Of a stretch of DNA of 61,184 nucleotides, positions 53,177 through 61,184 are shown in pieces; the first letter of the stretch is position 1, and every line of letters begins with the position of its first letter. Source of the stretch: Nesterenkonia sp. E16_10 (GTDB lineage: Bacteria; Actinomycetota; Actinomycetes; Actinomycetales; Micrococcaceae); contig NZ_JADPSA010000004.1 of NCBI RefSeq assembly GCF_017347085.1, positions 1 to 61,184 of the forward strand, given 5' to 3'. The translations under genes were made by a program, and so were the position numbers. Under the pieces are notes generated by a model, which did not search any database, was not told the DNA's origin, and worked only from the letters and a program-made list of their open reading frames with translations.

Positions 53177-54166
53177 GTGGATATCGACGCCTTCATCGCC
53201 GTGCATCAGCACGAGTGGGACCGGCTCTCGGCGCTGGCCTCGCGCCGTCGGCTCGCCGCCGCCGAGGCCGACGAGATGCTGCGGCTCTACGAGCGGACCT
53301 CCACCCACCTGTCCATGATCCGCGCCGCCGAGCCGGATTCTCCGGTGGTCGCCTCGCTCTCGGCCCCGCTGGGCCGGGCCCGTGCGCATCTGACCGGCTC
53401 CGGGGAGAACGTGTTCGTCTCCAGCGCCTATTTCTTCACCCAGACCCTGCCGGTGGCGTTCTACCGGATCCGGTGGCTCACCGTGATCCTGGGTGCCGCG
53501 TTCATCGCCGTGGCCGTGGCCTTCGCCTTCTGGACGATCCATCACCCGCAGATCGATCTGCTGATGCCCCAGGAGGCTCGGCAGAGCTACGCCGGCACCG
53601 AGTTCGCCAACTACTACTCGGAGCACCCCAACTCCAGCTTCGCGGCCCAGGTGTGGACCAACAACGCCTGGATCGCCGCCCAGGAGGTCGCCTTCGGGGT
53701 GACCGGCGTCTTCGTGCCCTTCGTGCTCTTCGTCAATGCCCAGGGCCTGGGCATGGCCGCCGGGGTCATGGCAGAACAGGGTGAGGCGTCCACCTTCTGG
53801 CTCTACATCCTGCCGCACGGGCTGATGGAGATCACCGCGATCTTCATCGCCGGGGCGGCTGGGCTGCGGATCTTCTGGGCCTGGGTCGCGCCGGGTCAGA
53901 TGCGACGCTCTGCCGCGCTGGCCGCGGAGGGGCGCAAGCTCATCACGGTGGCCTTCGGGCTGGTGCTGGTGCTGCTGATCTCCGGAGTGGTGGAAGGCTT
54001 CGTGACCCCCTCGGATCTCCCGCACTGGCTGCGCATCGGCATCGGCGCCGCGGTGCTGGCGGGGTACTGGGTCTACACCCTGGTGCTGGGCGGACGGGCC
54101 CACCGGGCCGGGGTCACCGGGGACCTCGGAAAGTACGACGCCGGCACCGTGGAGCTGACAGCCTGA
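53177..54166 (+). CDS. SpoIIM-like (stage II sporulation M) membrane protein
   Basis: This 329-residue protein has a cytoplasmic N-terminal helical part (MDIDAFIAVHQHEWDRLSAL) and six predicted spans with FVNAQGLGMAAGVMAEQG and LPHGLMEITAIFIAGAAGLRI. These are hallmarks of the SpoIIM/DUF95 family. In non-sporulating actinobacteria the role is unknown; the family is usually associated with RDD proteins and MoxR/DUF58 genes. It is divergent from the PEP-mutase-family gene. A small GCTCGG-ACAG-CCGAGC hairpin follows at 54182-54197. Confidence 0.85.
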   Translation: MDIDAFIAVHQHEWDRLSALASRRRLAAAEADEMLRLYERTSTHLSMIRAAEPDSPVVASLSAPLGRARAHLTGSGENVFVSSAYFFTQTLPVAFYRIRWLTVILGAAFIAVAVAFAFWTIHHPQIDLLMPQEARQSYAGTEFANYYSEHPNSSFAAQVWTNNAWIAAQEVAFGVTGVFVPFVLFVNAQGLGMAAGVMAEQGEASTFWLYILPHGLMEITAIFIAGAAGLRIFWAWVAPGQMRRSAALAAEGRKLITVAFGLVLVLLISGVVEGFVTPSDLPHWLRIGIGAAVLAGYWVYTLVLGGRAHRAGVTGDLGKYDAGTVELTA

Positions 54167-54484
54167 GCCTGGGTCGGTCGAGCTCGGACAGCCGAGCCCG
54201 CCGTCCTCTCACCCGCGCAGGAAGATCCCCGTCCGCGAGGGGCTCATCGGGGCTCTGCCGACGTCCACCGGGCCCCAGAGTGCTCCGCTGATGTTGCTGC
54301 GCCGCGCGGTGATCGCCGGCGGAGCGATCCGGACACGAGCCCGAAGCGTCCGAAGGCTGTCCGCATGCGGTCCTGACGCGGAATCATGGGGATGCTCATC
54401 GCCGACTCTCCGGGCTTCCTCCCCGCATAAGCGGCGTCGCGCTCATACTGTTGGGGAGAGTCAGTAATGCGTGGAGAGGCAGAT
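54167..54484. other. Intergenic region before the frameshifted membrane gene
   Basis: This stretch of 318 bases holds no convincing gene. It contains a 6-bp hairpin (54182-54197) that may end SpoIIM transcription and CATACTGT near 54444-54451 that may serve as a -10 for the next gene. An upstream ATG at 54467 is in frame with the next gene, six codons before the preferred start. Otherwise nothing is seen. Confidence 0.5.
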
Positions 54485-56166
54485 ATGAGCGCGAATTCCG
54501 ATCGGAACGAGGCCGGCAGGCCCGCCGATGAGAACGAAGATTTTGAATCCGGGTTGGACTACGGTGCTTTTGCATCCGAAGAACCCGATTTCCCCGACGA
54601 CAACCTGAGCGCGGAGCGAGACCAGCGCCCCGCCAGGACCGGTCAGGGCCAGCCCGATGACCAGGCCACCCAGGCCATTCCCGCAACCCGGGCACCGCAG
54701 GGCACTCCTGGTCCTCAGGACCAGGAGCAGGACGCCCCCACCGAGAACATTCCGCGCACGCCCGCCCAGGGAGCAGGTGCGCAGAACCCCAACGCCACGC
54801 GTTCCCTCGATGATCTGCGCACCTCCCGGGACACCCATTCCATGGAGGACACGACCACGTTCACCGGGGCGGCCGCAGCAGGTGCCGGCGGAGCCGGTGC
54901 CGCGGGCGCAGGCACCGCCAGCTCTGGCACCGCGAGCTCTGGCACCTCGAGCTCAGCTGCCGCGGCAGAGCCCGGGGCGGCGCAGGGCGTGCCGAGTCCC
55001 ACCCCGGCGACCCCGAACCAGGGGGCCGATACCCACCAGCCCACGGAGAACGCCGCCGAACTGAGCCGACGCGAGCAGCGCCGGCGTGAGCGGGCCGAGG
55101 CGAAGTCCGAGGATCAGGACACCGCCGTGGTTCCCGCCACCTCCGGAGCCTCGGGCTCAACGGCAGGGGCAGCGGCGGGAGCTGGCGCCGGCCAGGCACC
55201 GCCGCAGGCACCGCCGCAGGCACCGGGGGCGTCGACCGCTCCGGTCGCCCGGACCCCAGTCCGAGCCACGCGGCCTACGGCTCGGATGAGGCGGTCACCG
55301 ACGCGGACCTCGACGATGAGGTCGCCCGCTCCAAGCGCGGCGTCTCGCGGTTCTTCCAGGTCCTGATCGCGATCTTCACCCCCATCCTGCTGCTGGTCGC
55401 CGCCGTGCGACTGGTCGCCTCGCCGATCTTCCTCTGGGTGGCCTACAACCGCCCGTGGATCCCCGAGGGGGCCTACAGCATGAACGCCGATGACCGGCTG
55501 GTCTACGGCTCCTACGGCACAGACTTCCTGACCAACCTGGCCAACGGTCGATACCTCTCGGAACTCGCCACCGGTGGAGAGCAGCTGTTCACCGACGGTG
55601 AGGTCTCGCACATGGTCGACGTGAAGTTCGTGGTCCTCTGGGCCATGCTCATCGGCGTCGTCCTGCTCGTGATCACCCTGATCCTGGCGCTGCTGCTGCG
55701 CGCCTGGCGTCCCGGAGGCATGGCCCGCGGACTCTTCGCCGGTGCCTGGGTCACGCTGGGCATCATCATCGCCGTGGCGGTGCTGGCGATCATCGACTGG
55801 CAGCTCTTCTTCGCCGAGTTCCACCGGATCTTCTTCGCCGACGGCAGCTGGACCTTCCCGGCCGACTCCACGCTGATCCAGCTCTACCCCGAACAGTTCT
55901 GGATCGACGCCGGCGTGGCCGTCGTCGCGCTTGCGGTGCTCTTCGCGGTGATCCTGCTGATCGCGACCTGGCCGACCCGCCGTCGTCGTGCCCGCCGGGC
56001 CGCCCGCCTGGCCGAGGTGCACGAGCGTCGCAAGGTGAAGCTGGTCGAGGAGCTGAACAAGGGCAACGCGGAGTACAGCGAGGCACCTGCTCATACCCCT
56101 GCCCGCGGTCGCAAGCGTGATCGCAACCTGGATCGAGAGCGGGATCAGACCACTGCGGTGGGCTGA
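54485..56166 (+). pseudogene. DUF1461/TIGR01906-family membrane protein, frameshifted
   Basis: The first part (frame of 54485, stop at 55364-55366) is an acidic, disordered cytoplasmic region. The membrane part lies in another frame up to 56166: FFQVLIAIFTPILLLVAAVR, then YNRPWIPEGAYSMNADDR and VSHMVDVKFVVLWAMLI, as in DUF1461. That frame has no ATG, GTG or TTG from its stop at 55087 until 55405, inside the first membrane helix, so it cannot start by itself. A one-base loss in the GGGGG run at 55225-55229, or another slip in the nearby 12-bp repeats, explains both parts. A sequencing error or recent mutation is more likely than programmed frameshifting. Confidence 0.8.
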
Positions 56167-56223
56167 CCCGCCGGTGCCCGAGGACGCCTGTTCTGCAGGC
56201 GCCGAAGGGTACACTCTTCGCTG

Positions 56224-56955
56224 ATGACCAGTGACAATACCGCCGCCGCCCATGCCGCCCAGGGCCCCCTCGTGGGGATCCTGGGCGGCATGGGTCCTGC
56301 CGCCACAGTGGACTTCTACTCGAAGCTCATCGCGGCCACCCCCGCCGCCACGGACCAGCAGCACCTGCGGGTGATGATCTGGGCCGATCCCACCGTCCCG
56401 GACCGCTCGCAGGCGATCGTGGGCCACGGGGAGGACCCGACGCCGAAGCTGGCCGAGGGCGCCCAGCAGCTCAAGGACGCCGGCGCCGCGTTCTACGTGG
56501 CCGCCTGCAACGGGTCCCATGCCTTCCTGCCGCGCGTCCGCGAGCAGGTCGACCTGGAGTACGTCTCCATGATCGAGGTGACCGCCGAGCACCTCAGCGC
56601 GCTGCCCTACGTGAAGGCCGCCGGACTGCTGGCCACCGATGCGACACTCACCGCAGGGCTCTACCAGGACAGCCTGGCCGCCTACGGGGTGCAGCCGATC
56701 GTCCCGGAGCCCGCCGAGCAGCACACGGTGATGGAAGCGATCTACGCGGTCAAGGCCGGCAGCCTCGGGTCGGAGCTGCGGGCCGGTCTGATCCGGGTCG
56801 CCCGGTCCCTGGTGGCCCAGGGCGCTGACGTGATCGTGGCAGCATGCACCGAGATCCCGCTGGCCATGACCACCGAGGAGTCTCCGCGACCGCTGGTGGA
56901 TCCTGCGGTGCTGCTGGCGAACCACGTGGTGACCAAGGCGAACAGCCTGCGCTGA
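56224..56955 (+). CDS. Aspartate/glutamate racemase-family protein
   Basis: This 243-residue protein has both catalytic Cys of cofactor-independent Asp/Glu racemases: VAACNGSH (about residue 98) and VAACTEIPL (about 206). The start GILGGMGPAATVDFYSKLI is the family signature. It interconverts D- and L-aspartate or a related acid. TACACT lies 8 bases before the ATG, so it may be leaderless. It probably has its own promoter, as the upstream gene is unrelated. Confidence 0.9.
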   Translation: MTSDNTAAAHAAQGPLVGILGGMGPAATVDFYSKLIAATPAATDQQHLRVMIWADPTVPDRSQAIVGHGEDPTPKLAEGAQQLKDAGAAFYVAACNGSHAFLPRVREQVDLEYVSMIEVTAEHLSALPYVKAAGLLATDATLTAGLYQDSLAAYGVQPIVPEPAEQHTVMEAIYAVKAGSLGSELRAGLIRVARSLVAQGADVIVAACTEIPLAMTTEESPRPLVDPAVLLANHVVTKANSLR

Positions 56956-56961
56956 GGCGCG

Positions 56962-57009
56962 TCAACGCTGTGCCACTTCAACGCGGTGCCGCTTCAACGC
57001 GGTGCCGCG
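56962..57009. repeat. Three tandem copies of a 16-bp repeat
   Basis: The unit TCAACGCGGTGCCGCT is repeated three times (56962-56977, 56978-56993, 56994-57009) with small changes, directly after the racemase gene in a convergent gap. It is the same class of spacer repeat as elsewhere in the window, with an unrelated unit. Confidence 0.7.
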
Positions 57010-57075
57010 GTCACGGATGCGTGAACGGTGCAGCCGAGTGGGCGGCGGGCCGGCAGGCGCGCTGCCCACGCCGGC

Positions 57076-57720
57076 TCAGATGGTGATCTCGCCCTTGGGG
57101 CTGCGGAAGGTCACCGACATGATGCCCGGGGTGCCCGACGGGGCGATCCACTCCACGTCCACATCCTCGAACGGATCCACATTCGGGCTGTCGAGCCACT
57201 GGGTGACCCGGTCCGGGGAGCCGGCGATGCTCAGCTTCGTCAGGGCGGCCTCCGGCGGGTAGGCCTGCGAGGGGTGCAGCCCGTCGGTGCCCTCGTTCCA
57301 GCGCAGGAGATAGGGGACCTGCGGATCGGCGATGAGTCCCTTGATGCCGATCTGCTGCCAGGTCAGCTCTTGGCCGTCGGGGAACTTGCGGTTGCCCGGG
57401 ACGGCCTTGCGGCCGAGCCGCTCTTCGAACGGGGTGAGGTCATCGACGCTGACGCACCAGCCCATCCAGCCTCCGCCCACCAGGGAGCGGTTGCGCACGG
57501 CCTGGCCGAAGGGCGCCTTGTCCGCGCTGGGGTGGTCCAGCACCTCGACGATCTCCAGGTACTGCCGGTTCTCCAGCGGAATGATGGCGTTGCGGGTCCC
57601 GAAGCGCGGATGGATGCCGCCGCGGACGCGTTCAACGCCCAGCGCATCGGTGATTCGTGCCACCGTGGCTTCCATTCCATCGGGACCGACTGCATAGGAG
57701 ACGTGATCGAGGCGCATCAT
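57076..57720 (-). CDS. VOC-family (glyoxalase-like) protein
   Basis: This 214-residue protein begins LDHVSYAVGPDG, the first strand of a glyoxalase/VOC fold with its metal His. IIPLENRQYLEIVEVLDHP carries the partner Glu. The whole has two repeated VOC half-modules and fits the glyoxalase-like domain group. The substrate is unknown. Two adjacent ATG codons start it; CATGAT lies 6 bases upstream, consistent with a leaderless mRNA. It is convergent with the racemase gene. Confidence 0.82.
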   Translation of the reverse strand: MMRLDHVSYAVGPDGMEATVARITDALGVERVRGGIHPRFGTRNAIIPLENRQYLEIVEVLDHPSADKAPFGQAVRNRSLVGGGWMGWCVSVDDLTPFEERLGRKAVPGNRKFPDGQELTWQQIGIKGLIADPQVPYLLRWNEGTDGLHPSQAYPPEAALTKLSIAGSPDRVTQWLDSPNVDPFEDVDVEWIAPSGTPGIMSVTFRSPKGEITI

Positions 57721-57787
57721 GAGGCCATCATGGCACCCCTGACCGCAGAGGTTAAATCGAGTTGAATATTCATACTTATCCGAGATT

Positions 57788-57806
57788 TTTCTACGGATTG
57801 TAGAAA
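57788..57806. promoter_or_regulatory. Inverted repeat TTTCTAC-5-GTAGAAA
   Basis: Perfect 7-bp arms with a 5-base centre lie in an AT-rich stretch between the divergent VOC and SURF1 genes. Size and place suit a regulator-binding site. It is about 50 bases before the SURF1 start. Confidence 0.5.
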
Positions 57807-57845
57807 CATCGCGACCCCTGCGCCCGGAGCGCTCTGCATGGCGCG

Positions 57846-57851
57846 TATCCT
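57846..57851 (+). promoter_or_regulatory. -10 box TATCCT for the SURF1 gene
   Basis: TATCCT ends 6 bases before the GTG start; there is no ribosome site between, so translation is probably leaderless. Confidence 0.55.
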
Positions 57852-57857
57852 TGATGA

Positions 57858-58700
57858 GTGCTCAAGACCGCTCTGCAGCCCAAATGGATCGGGACCCTCG
57901 CCCTGGCGCTGGTCCTGGCCACGGTCTTCGTGGTGCTGAGCGCCTGGCAGTTCAGCGAATCCAGCTCCGAGCCGCCACCGACCCAGGAGATCACCGAGAC
58001 CCCGGTCCCGCTCACCGAGGTCCACGAGCCGCTGCAGCCGATGACGGTGGCCCAGGCCGACCAGATCGTGGAGTTCAGCGGCGAGTTCCTCGCCGACACC
58101 CAGGTGATCATCGATGAGCGGCTGCAGGACGGGACGTCTGGCTACTGGGTGGTCGCGGCCTTCCGCCCCGAGGACGCCCCGGATGAGAACATCATCCCGG
58201 TGGTGCGCGGCTGGGTCTCGGATCCAGCCGATGCGCAGGAGCTGCCCTCCGACGAGGCGCTCGAGGTCCAGGGCAGGCTGCTTCCTCCCGAGGCTCCCGG
58301 CCCGGGTCAGCGCGGGATGTCAGCCGATGGAACGCAGATCTTCCCCACGCTGTCCCCGGCCGAACTGATCAACGTGTGGGATGAGCCGGGCTACTCCGGC
58401 TTCGTCGTGGCCTTCGAGACGCTGGACGCCAGCGGCGCGGAGGTGGGGGCGACGTCGTCCTCGGCCATGGAGCCGGTGCAGGTCGACCCGCAGCCCGAGA
58501 CCTCGGACATCAACTGGCTCAACCTCTTCTACGGCGTGGAATGGACGGTCTTCGCCGGATTCGCCTTCTACCTGTGGTGGCGCCTGGTCAAGGACGCCCA
58601 TGAGAAGCAGCTGGAGGAAGAGCGGCTCGACCGTGAATGGCAGGAGCAGTGGCGCGCCGAGCAGCTCGCCCTGCGGCAACAGACCCAAGCGAAAGACTAG
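57858..58700 (+). CDS. SURF1-family cytochrome oxidase assembly protein
   Basis: This 280-residue membrane protein has one N-terminal span (WIGTLALALVLATVFVVLSAWQ), an extracellular domain with VVAAFRPEDAP and IIPVVRGWV, and a C-terminal span (about 230-248). The family helps assemble haem-copper cytochrome oxidase. The N-terminal WQ and central VRGW features are typical. The tail is basic and charged. DUF3817 follows after 6 bases; this gene pair is common in actinobacteria. Confidence 0.85.
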   Translation: MLKTALQPKWIGTLALALVLATVFVVLSAWQFSESSSEPPPTQEITETPVPLTEVHEPLQPMTVAQADQIVEFSGEFLADTQVIIDERLQDGTSGYWVVAAFRPEDAPDENIIPVVRGWVSDPADAQELPSDEALEVQGRLLPPEAPGPGQRGMSADGTQIFPTLSPAELINVWDEPGYSGFVVAFETLDASGAEVGATSSSAMEPVQVDPQPETSDINWLNLFYGVEWTVFAGFAFYLWWRLVKDAHEKQLEEERLDREWQEQWRAEQLALRQQTQAKD

Positions 58701-58706
58701 AGACGC

Positions 58707-59258
58707 ATGAGTGACTCCCGCAGCGGCGACGCCCACCTCACCGATCCCGCAACGACTGATGCCGCGACGACCGGCGCCGCGACGCATGACGACATCCCGC
58801 CGGCGCCGCCGCGGCCCAAGCAGCGCCGCTTCGGGGGCACCGCCGCGCAGATCCAGGGTTCGCTGAACTTCTACAAGGCCTTCGCCTTCATCACCGGCAT
58901 CATGCTGCTGATCCTGGTCGCCAAGATGATCATGGACTACGGCTTCGGCTACGAGCTCTACGCCGGGGGCACCACCGCCGCGGGAGTCGAGAACACGCTG
59001 GGCTTCCACCCCAAGGACTCGGTCGTGGACGGCACCGGGATCTCCTACTGGATCGCGGTGATCCATGGCTGGATCTACGTCATCTACATCATCGCCGGAT
59101 TCCGGCTCTGGTACCTGATGAACTGGAAGGTCGGCCGACTGGTGACCATCGTGCTCGGCGGTGTCGTGCCGTTCCTGAGCTTCGTGGTGGAGCGCAAGAT
59201 CGCCCGCGAGGTCCGGGTCGACATGGAGTCCAATCCCGAGGCCGTGCGCCGCTACTGA
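58707..59258 (+). CDS. DUF3817-family membrane protein
   Basis: This 183-residue protein has an N-terminal disordered part (about 1-45, Ala/Thr/Pro-rich) and three predicted membrane helices: LNFYKAFAFITGIMLLILVA, ISYWIAVIHGWIYVIYIIAG and VTIVLGGVVPFLSFVVERKI. The second carries the conserved HGW motif of DUF3817. Function is unknown. It is co-transcribed with SURF1 (6-base gap), suggesting a link to respiration. Confidence 0.88.
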   Translation: MSDSRSGDAHLTDPATTDAATTGAATHDDIPPAPPRPKQRRFGGTAAQIQGSLNFYKAFAFITGIMLLILVAKMIMDYGFGYELYAGGTTAAGVENTLGFHPKDSVVDGTGISYWIAVIHGWIYVIYIIAGFRLWYLMNWKVGRLVTIVLGGVVPFLSFVVERKIAREVRVDMESNPEAVRRY

Positions 59259-59290
59259 GCGGTCCACGGCGTCGACGCCTGGACCGGCCG

Positions 59291-59322
59291 GGCTGGGGTC
59301 TGGACTGGCTGGGGTCTGGACT
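59291..59322. repeat. Two tandem copies of a 16-bp repeat
   Basis: GGCTGGGGTCTGGACT occurs twice head to tail between the convergent DUF3817 and MFS genes, followed by shorter GGTCGAGCTGGGG-like remnants. This is another member of the spacer-repeat class seen throughout the window. Confidence 0.7.
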
Positions 59323-59350
59323 GGTCGAGCTGGGGCCCGGCCCGGGAGGG

Positions 59351-60772
59351 CTAGCCGGGCGCGGCTGCGGTCCGCGCGTTGGCCCGGCCGGCCCAGAAGA
59401 GCACCGGGATCAGCAGCAGTGCGAGCAGCCCTCCGCCGAGCGAGAGGTGTTCGAAGCTCGTCGCGGACATCACCGCCCCTGACATCGCCCCGCCGCCGGC
59501 CCCGGCGAGGGCGATCAGTACGTCCACGCCGCCCTGTGTGCGGGCACGGTTCTCCGGGACCGTGGCGTCCACGACCAACGCAGTGCCGGCGATGAGCCCC
59601 ACATTCCACCCCACCCCCAGCAGGATCAGCGCCAGGATCAGCAGACCCAGGGAATCCCCGGGCGCTCCGGCGCCCACCACGCCGGCGCCGAGCAGCAGCA
59701 CCGCCGCCACGACGCTCATCGGAATCCGGCCGAACCGGTCCACCAGGACCCCGGTGACCAGCGAGGGCAGCCACATGGCGCCCACATGCAGCCCGATCAC
59801 CAGTCCCACCGAGCCCAGTCCGTGGCCGTGGGCCAACATGTGGATCGGGGTCATCGTCATGATCGCGACCATCGCGATCTGGGTCAGCACCATCACGGTC
59901 GCGCCGATGTAGACGCCGGGCTCAGGCCTGGGGGCAGCTGTGGGATGCGCGGAGACGGGGGAGCGTGCGCCGGCGGAGAGCTCGGAGACGGGTTCGGCCG
60001 CGGCCGCACCTCCAGCGGCGTCTCCGGCGGCGTCGATGTGGGTGTTGGCGGTGGGTTCCCCGGCCATGCCCACGGCTGCGGCCGATTCGGCCAATTCGGC
60101 CGCTTCGATCTCGGCGAGCTCCCGCGCCAGCAGGAACGGATCCGGTCGCAGGAAGGCGAGGAGGATCGCGGCAGCGGCGAGGTAGGCCGCGGCCGCGAGC
60201 AGGAAGGGCCCGGCCAGCGGCGGGATGCCCAGGCTTGTCGCGAGATCCCCCAGCGGCTGGACCAGGTTCGGGCCGGCAACGGCCCCCAGGGTCGTGGAGA
60301 CCATGGCGATGCTGATCGCGGTGGCCCGGCGCGATTCCGGCGCCAGGTCTGTCCCGGCATAGCGGGCCTGCAGGTTCGTCGCGGTTCCGGCTCCGTAGAT
60401 GAACAGCGCGAAGAACAGCAGCGGGACGTGATCGGCGATCGCCGCGGCCACCACGCCGATCGCGCCGAGCCCTCCGGCGGTGAACCCGAGACCCAGCCCG
60501 ATCCGGCGGCCCCAGCGCTGACTGACCCGCCCCACGGAGAACGCCGCCAGCGCCGAGCCCAGCGTGAACAGCGCGATGGGCAGCCCGGCCAGGCTCGCTG
60601 AGCCGAGCATCTCCTGCGCCAGCAGAGCACCCACGGTGACCCCTGCGGCCAGCCCGGCGCCGCCGAGGATCTGACTGAAGACGACGACGGTGAGCGTGCG
60701 CCGCTGCACCTCGGCCCGCTTCGCCTCAGTGTGCTGCGTGAGTGTCCGCTGCTGGGCGCCCCCGTGAGTCAT
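59351..60772 (-). CDS. MFS transporter
   Basis: This 473-residue transporter has about 12 predicted membrane spans in two bundles joined by a low-complexity loop (about residues 210-265). The first-bundle signature GRVSQRWGRRIGLGLGF and the second GVLVDRFGRIPMSVV match the MFS loop motif. The likely role is drug or metabolite export, but the substrate is unknown. The ATG at 60772 is preferred because TATGAT ends 6 bases upstream (leaderless). The frame continues into the repeat array, but that is not coding. Confidence 0.88.
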   Translation of the reverse strand: MTHGGAQQRTLTQHTEAKRAEVQRRTLTVVVFSQILGGAGLAAGVTVGALLAQEMLGSASLAGLPIALFTLGSALAAFSVGRVSQRWGRRIGLGLGFTAGGLGAIGVVAAAIADHVPLLFFALFIYGAGTATNLQARYAGTDLAPESRRATAISIAMVSTTLGAVAGPNLVQPLGDLATSLGIPPLAGPFLLAAAAYLAAAAILLAFLRPDPFLLARELAEIEAAELAESAAAVGMAGEPTANTHIDAAGDAAGGAAAAEPVSELSAGARSPVSAHPTAAPRPEPGVYIGATVMVLTQIAMVAIMTMTPIHMLAHGHGLGSVGLVIGLHVGAMWLPSLVTGVLVDRFGRIPMSVVAAVLLLGAGVVGAGAPGDSLGLLILALILLGVGWNVGLIAGTALVVDATVPENRARTQGGVDVLIALAGAGGGAMSGAVMSATSFEHLSLGGGLLALLLIPVLFWAGRANARTAAAPG

Positions 60773-60778
60773 GCCCGA

Positions 60779-60784
60779 ATCATA
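60779..60784 (-). promoter_or_regulatory. -10 box TATGAT for the MFS gene
   Basis: On the minus strand TATGAT ends 6 bases before the ATG. It is the closest match to a consensus -10 among the leaderless-type starts in the window. Confidence 0.6.
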
Positions 60785-60816
60785 GACCGCTGCCCGCCGC
60801 GACCCTCCGCTGAGGA

Positions 60817-61134
60817 GAGGCGTCATCCCCGTCGCGGGGCGGAAACAGGTGCTCTGAGCTCGCCCGACACGATGATTCCGCCCGTTTACGCCCCAGCACC
60901 GCGGTCGAAGGCGCTGAACTCCGCCCAACTGAGGCGTCATCCCCGTCGCGGGGGCGGAAACGGGTGTTCTGAGCTCGCCCGACACGATGATTCCGCCCGT
61001 TTGCGCCCCAGCGCGGCGGTCGAAGGTGCTGAACTCCGCCCAGTTGAGGCGTCATCCCCGTCGCGGGGGCGGAAACGGGTGTTCTGAGCTCGCTCAACAC
61101 GATGATTCCGCCCGTTTGCGCCCCAGCGCGGCGA
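60817..61134. repeat. Tandem array of a 114-115-bp palindrome-containing repeat (2 full + 1 partial copy)
   Basis: Copies begin at 60817 (114 bp), 60931 (115 bp) and 61046 (about 89 bp, then diverging). Each contains a CCCCGTCGCGGGG hairpin, then GCGGAAACGGG whose near-complement CCCGTTTGCGC lies about 40 bases on, so the unit can fold into a long stem. Copies differ at several positions. The element also occurs in diverged form at 16592-16665. Readable frames cross the array but show no protein-like composition. Confidence 0.85.
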
Positions 61135-61184
61135 AAGGCGGCGCGCGGCGGCGAATGACGGCGCCCCGCCGCGGCGAAAGGCAG

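Noticed and set aside
55225-55229. Programmed ribosomal frameshift site
   Set aside because: The G5 run lacks a recognisable slippery heptamer and downstream structure; a simple one-base loss is the simpler explanation.
55114-56925. 603-codon minus-strand frame opposite the DUF1461 gene and the racemase
   Set aside because: No domain, biased composition, and the plus strand carries family motifs throughout.
60773-60985. 71-codon extension of the MFS transporter into the repeat array
   Set aside because: The extension is repeat-derived; the ATG at 60772 with TATGAT 6 bases upstream is a better start.
60817-61134. CRISPR or coding repeat protein
   Set aside because: Units of about 115 bp contain no separate spacers, and the open frames across them have no protein-like features.

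Overview
The window is high-GC DNA with Actinobacteria-type gene content: a WhiB regulator, an LCP-family cell-wall protein, DUF5719 and DUF3499 proteins, DUF3817 next to SURF1, and many start codons a few bases behind a -10-like hexamer. The content and order (purK-purE-LCP-manA-gtrA, then whiB-giant glycosyltransferase-DUF5719-DUF3499-Trm112-ahcY) fit Micrococcales, most likely Micrococcaceae (Arthrobacter/Nesterenkonia-like). The genus is inference.

Layout. (1) 1-405: nested insertion-sequence debris. The 3' end of an IS30-family element sits inside an IS3-family transposase, whose right end cuts off a phage replication gene. (2) 406-7777: a compact phage head and packaging module in translationally coupled order: DUF3631 ATPase, HNH nuclease, large terminase, portal, MuF-like protein, scaffold-like protein, a small ORF, major capsid, head-tail adaptor, head-closure protein. 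No tail, lysis, integrase or repressor gene is present. (3) 7778-9026: accessory DNA with a copper-repressor-type palindrome, a strongly folding non-coding segment, a small protein coupled to a GNAT acetyltransferase, and short repeats. (4) 9027-29854: chromosomal backbone. It holds a monooxygenase-fold protein, an S8 peptidase with a small coupled partner, purine synthesis (purK, purE), an LCP protein, manA, gtrA, a TIGR03089 protein, WhiB, a 1201-residue glycosyltransferase, DUF5719, a hydrolase, DUF3499, MerR plus a SulP transporter, Trm112 and ahcY. (5) 29861-42615: an agmatine/putrescine/GABA catabolic cluster. (6) 42697-51424: a LacI-controlled galactoside uptake and hydrolysis operon (two permeases, binding lipoprotein, GH42 beta-galactosidase, GH36 alpha-galactosidase) without an ABC ATPase gene. 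(7) 51453-61184: RDD and SpoIIM-type membrane proteins, a PEP-mutase-family enzyme, a frameshifted DUF1461 membrane protein, an Asp/Glu racemase, a VOC protein, SURF1, DUF3817, an MFS transporter and a tandem array of about 115-bp repeats.

How the parts work together. The polyamine cluster encodes nearly all steps from agmatine to succinate: agmatine deiminase, an amidase that may replace the usual carbamoylputrescine hydrolase, a putrescine-oxidase-like flavoenzyme, an aminobutyraldehyde-type dehydrogenase, GabT and GabD, with a permease, a stress protein and a TetR regulator. The galactoside operon imports oligosaccharides and removes beta- and alpha-linked galactose. The manA-gtrA-whiB-glycosyltransferase-DUF5719 block looks like an envelope mannosylation locus.

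The main candidates for something new are: the head-only phage module, which resembles a capsid-forming satellite; the structured non-coding segment next to it; the short tandem repeats found again and again in gene spacers, two of which carry or abut start codons (purE, tetR); and the dispersed palindromic repeat at the right end.
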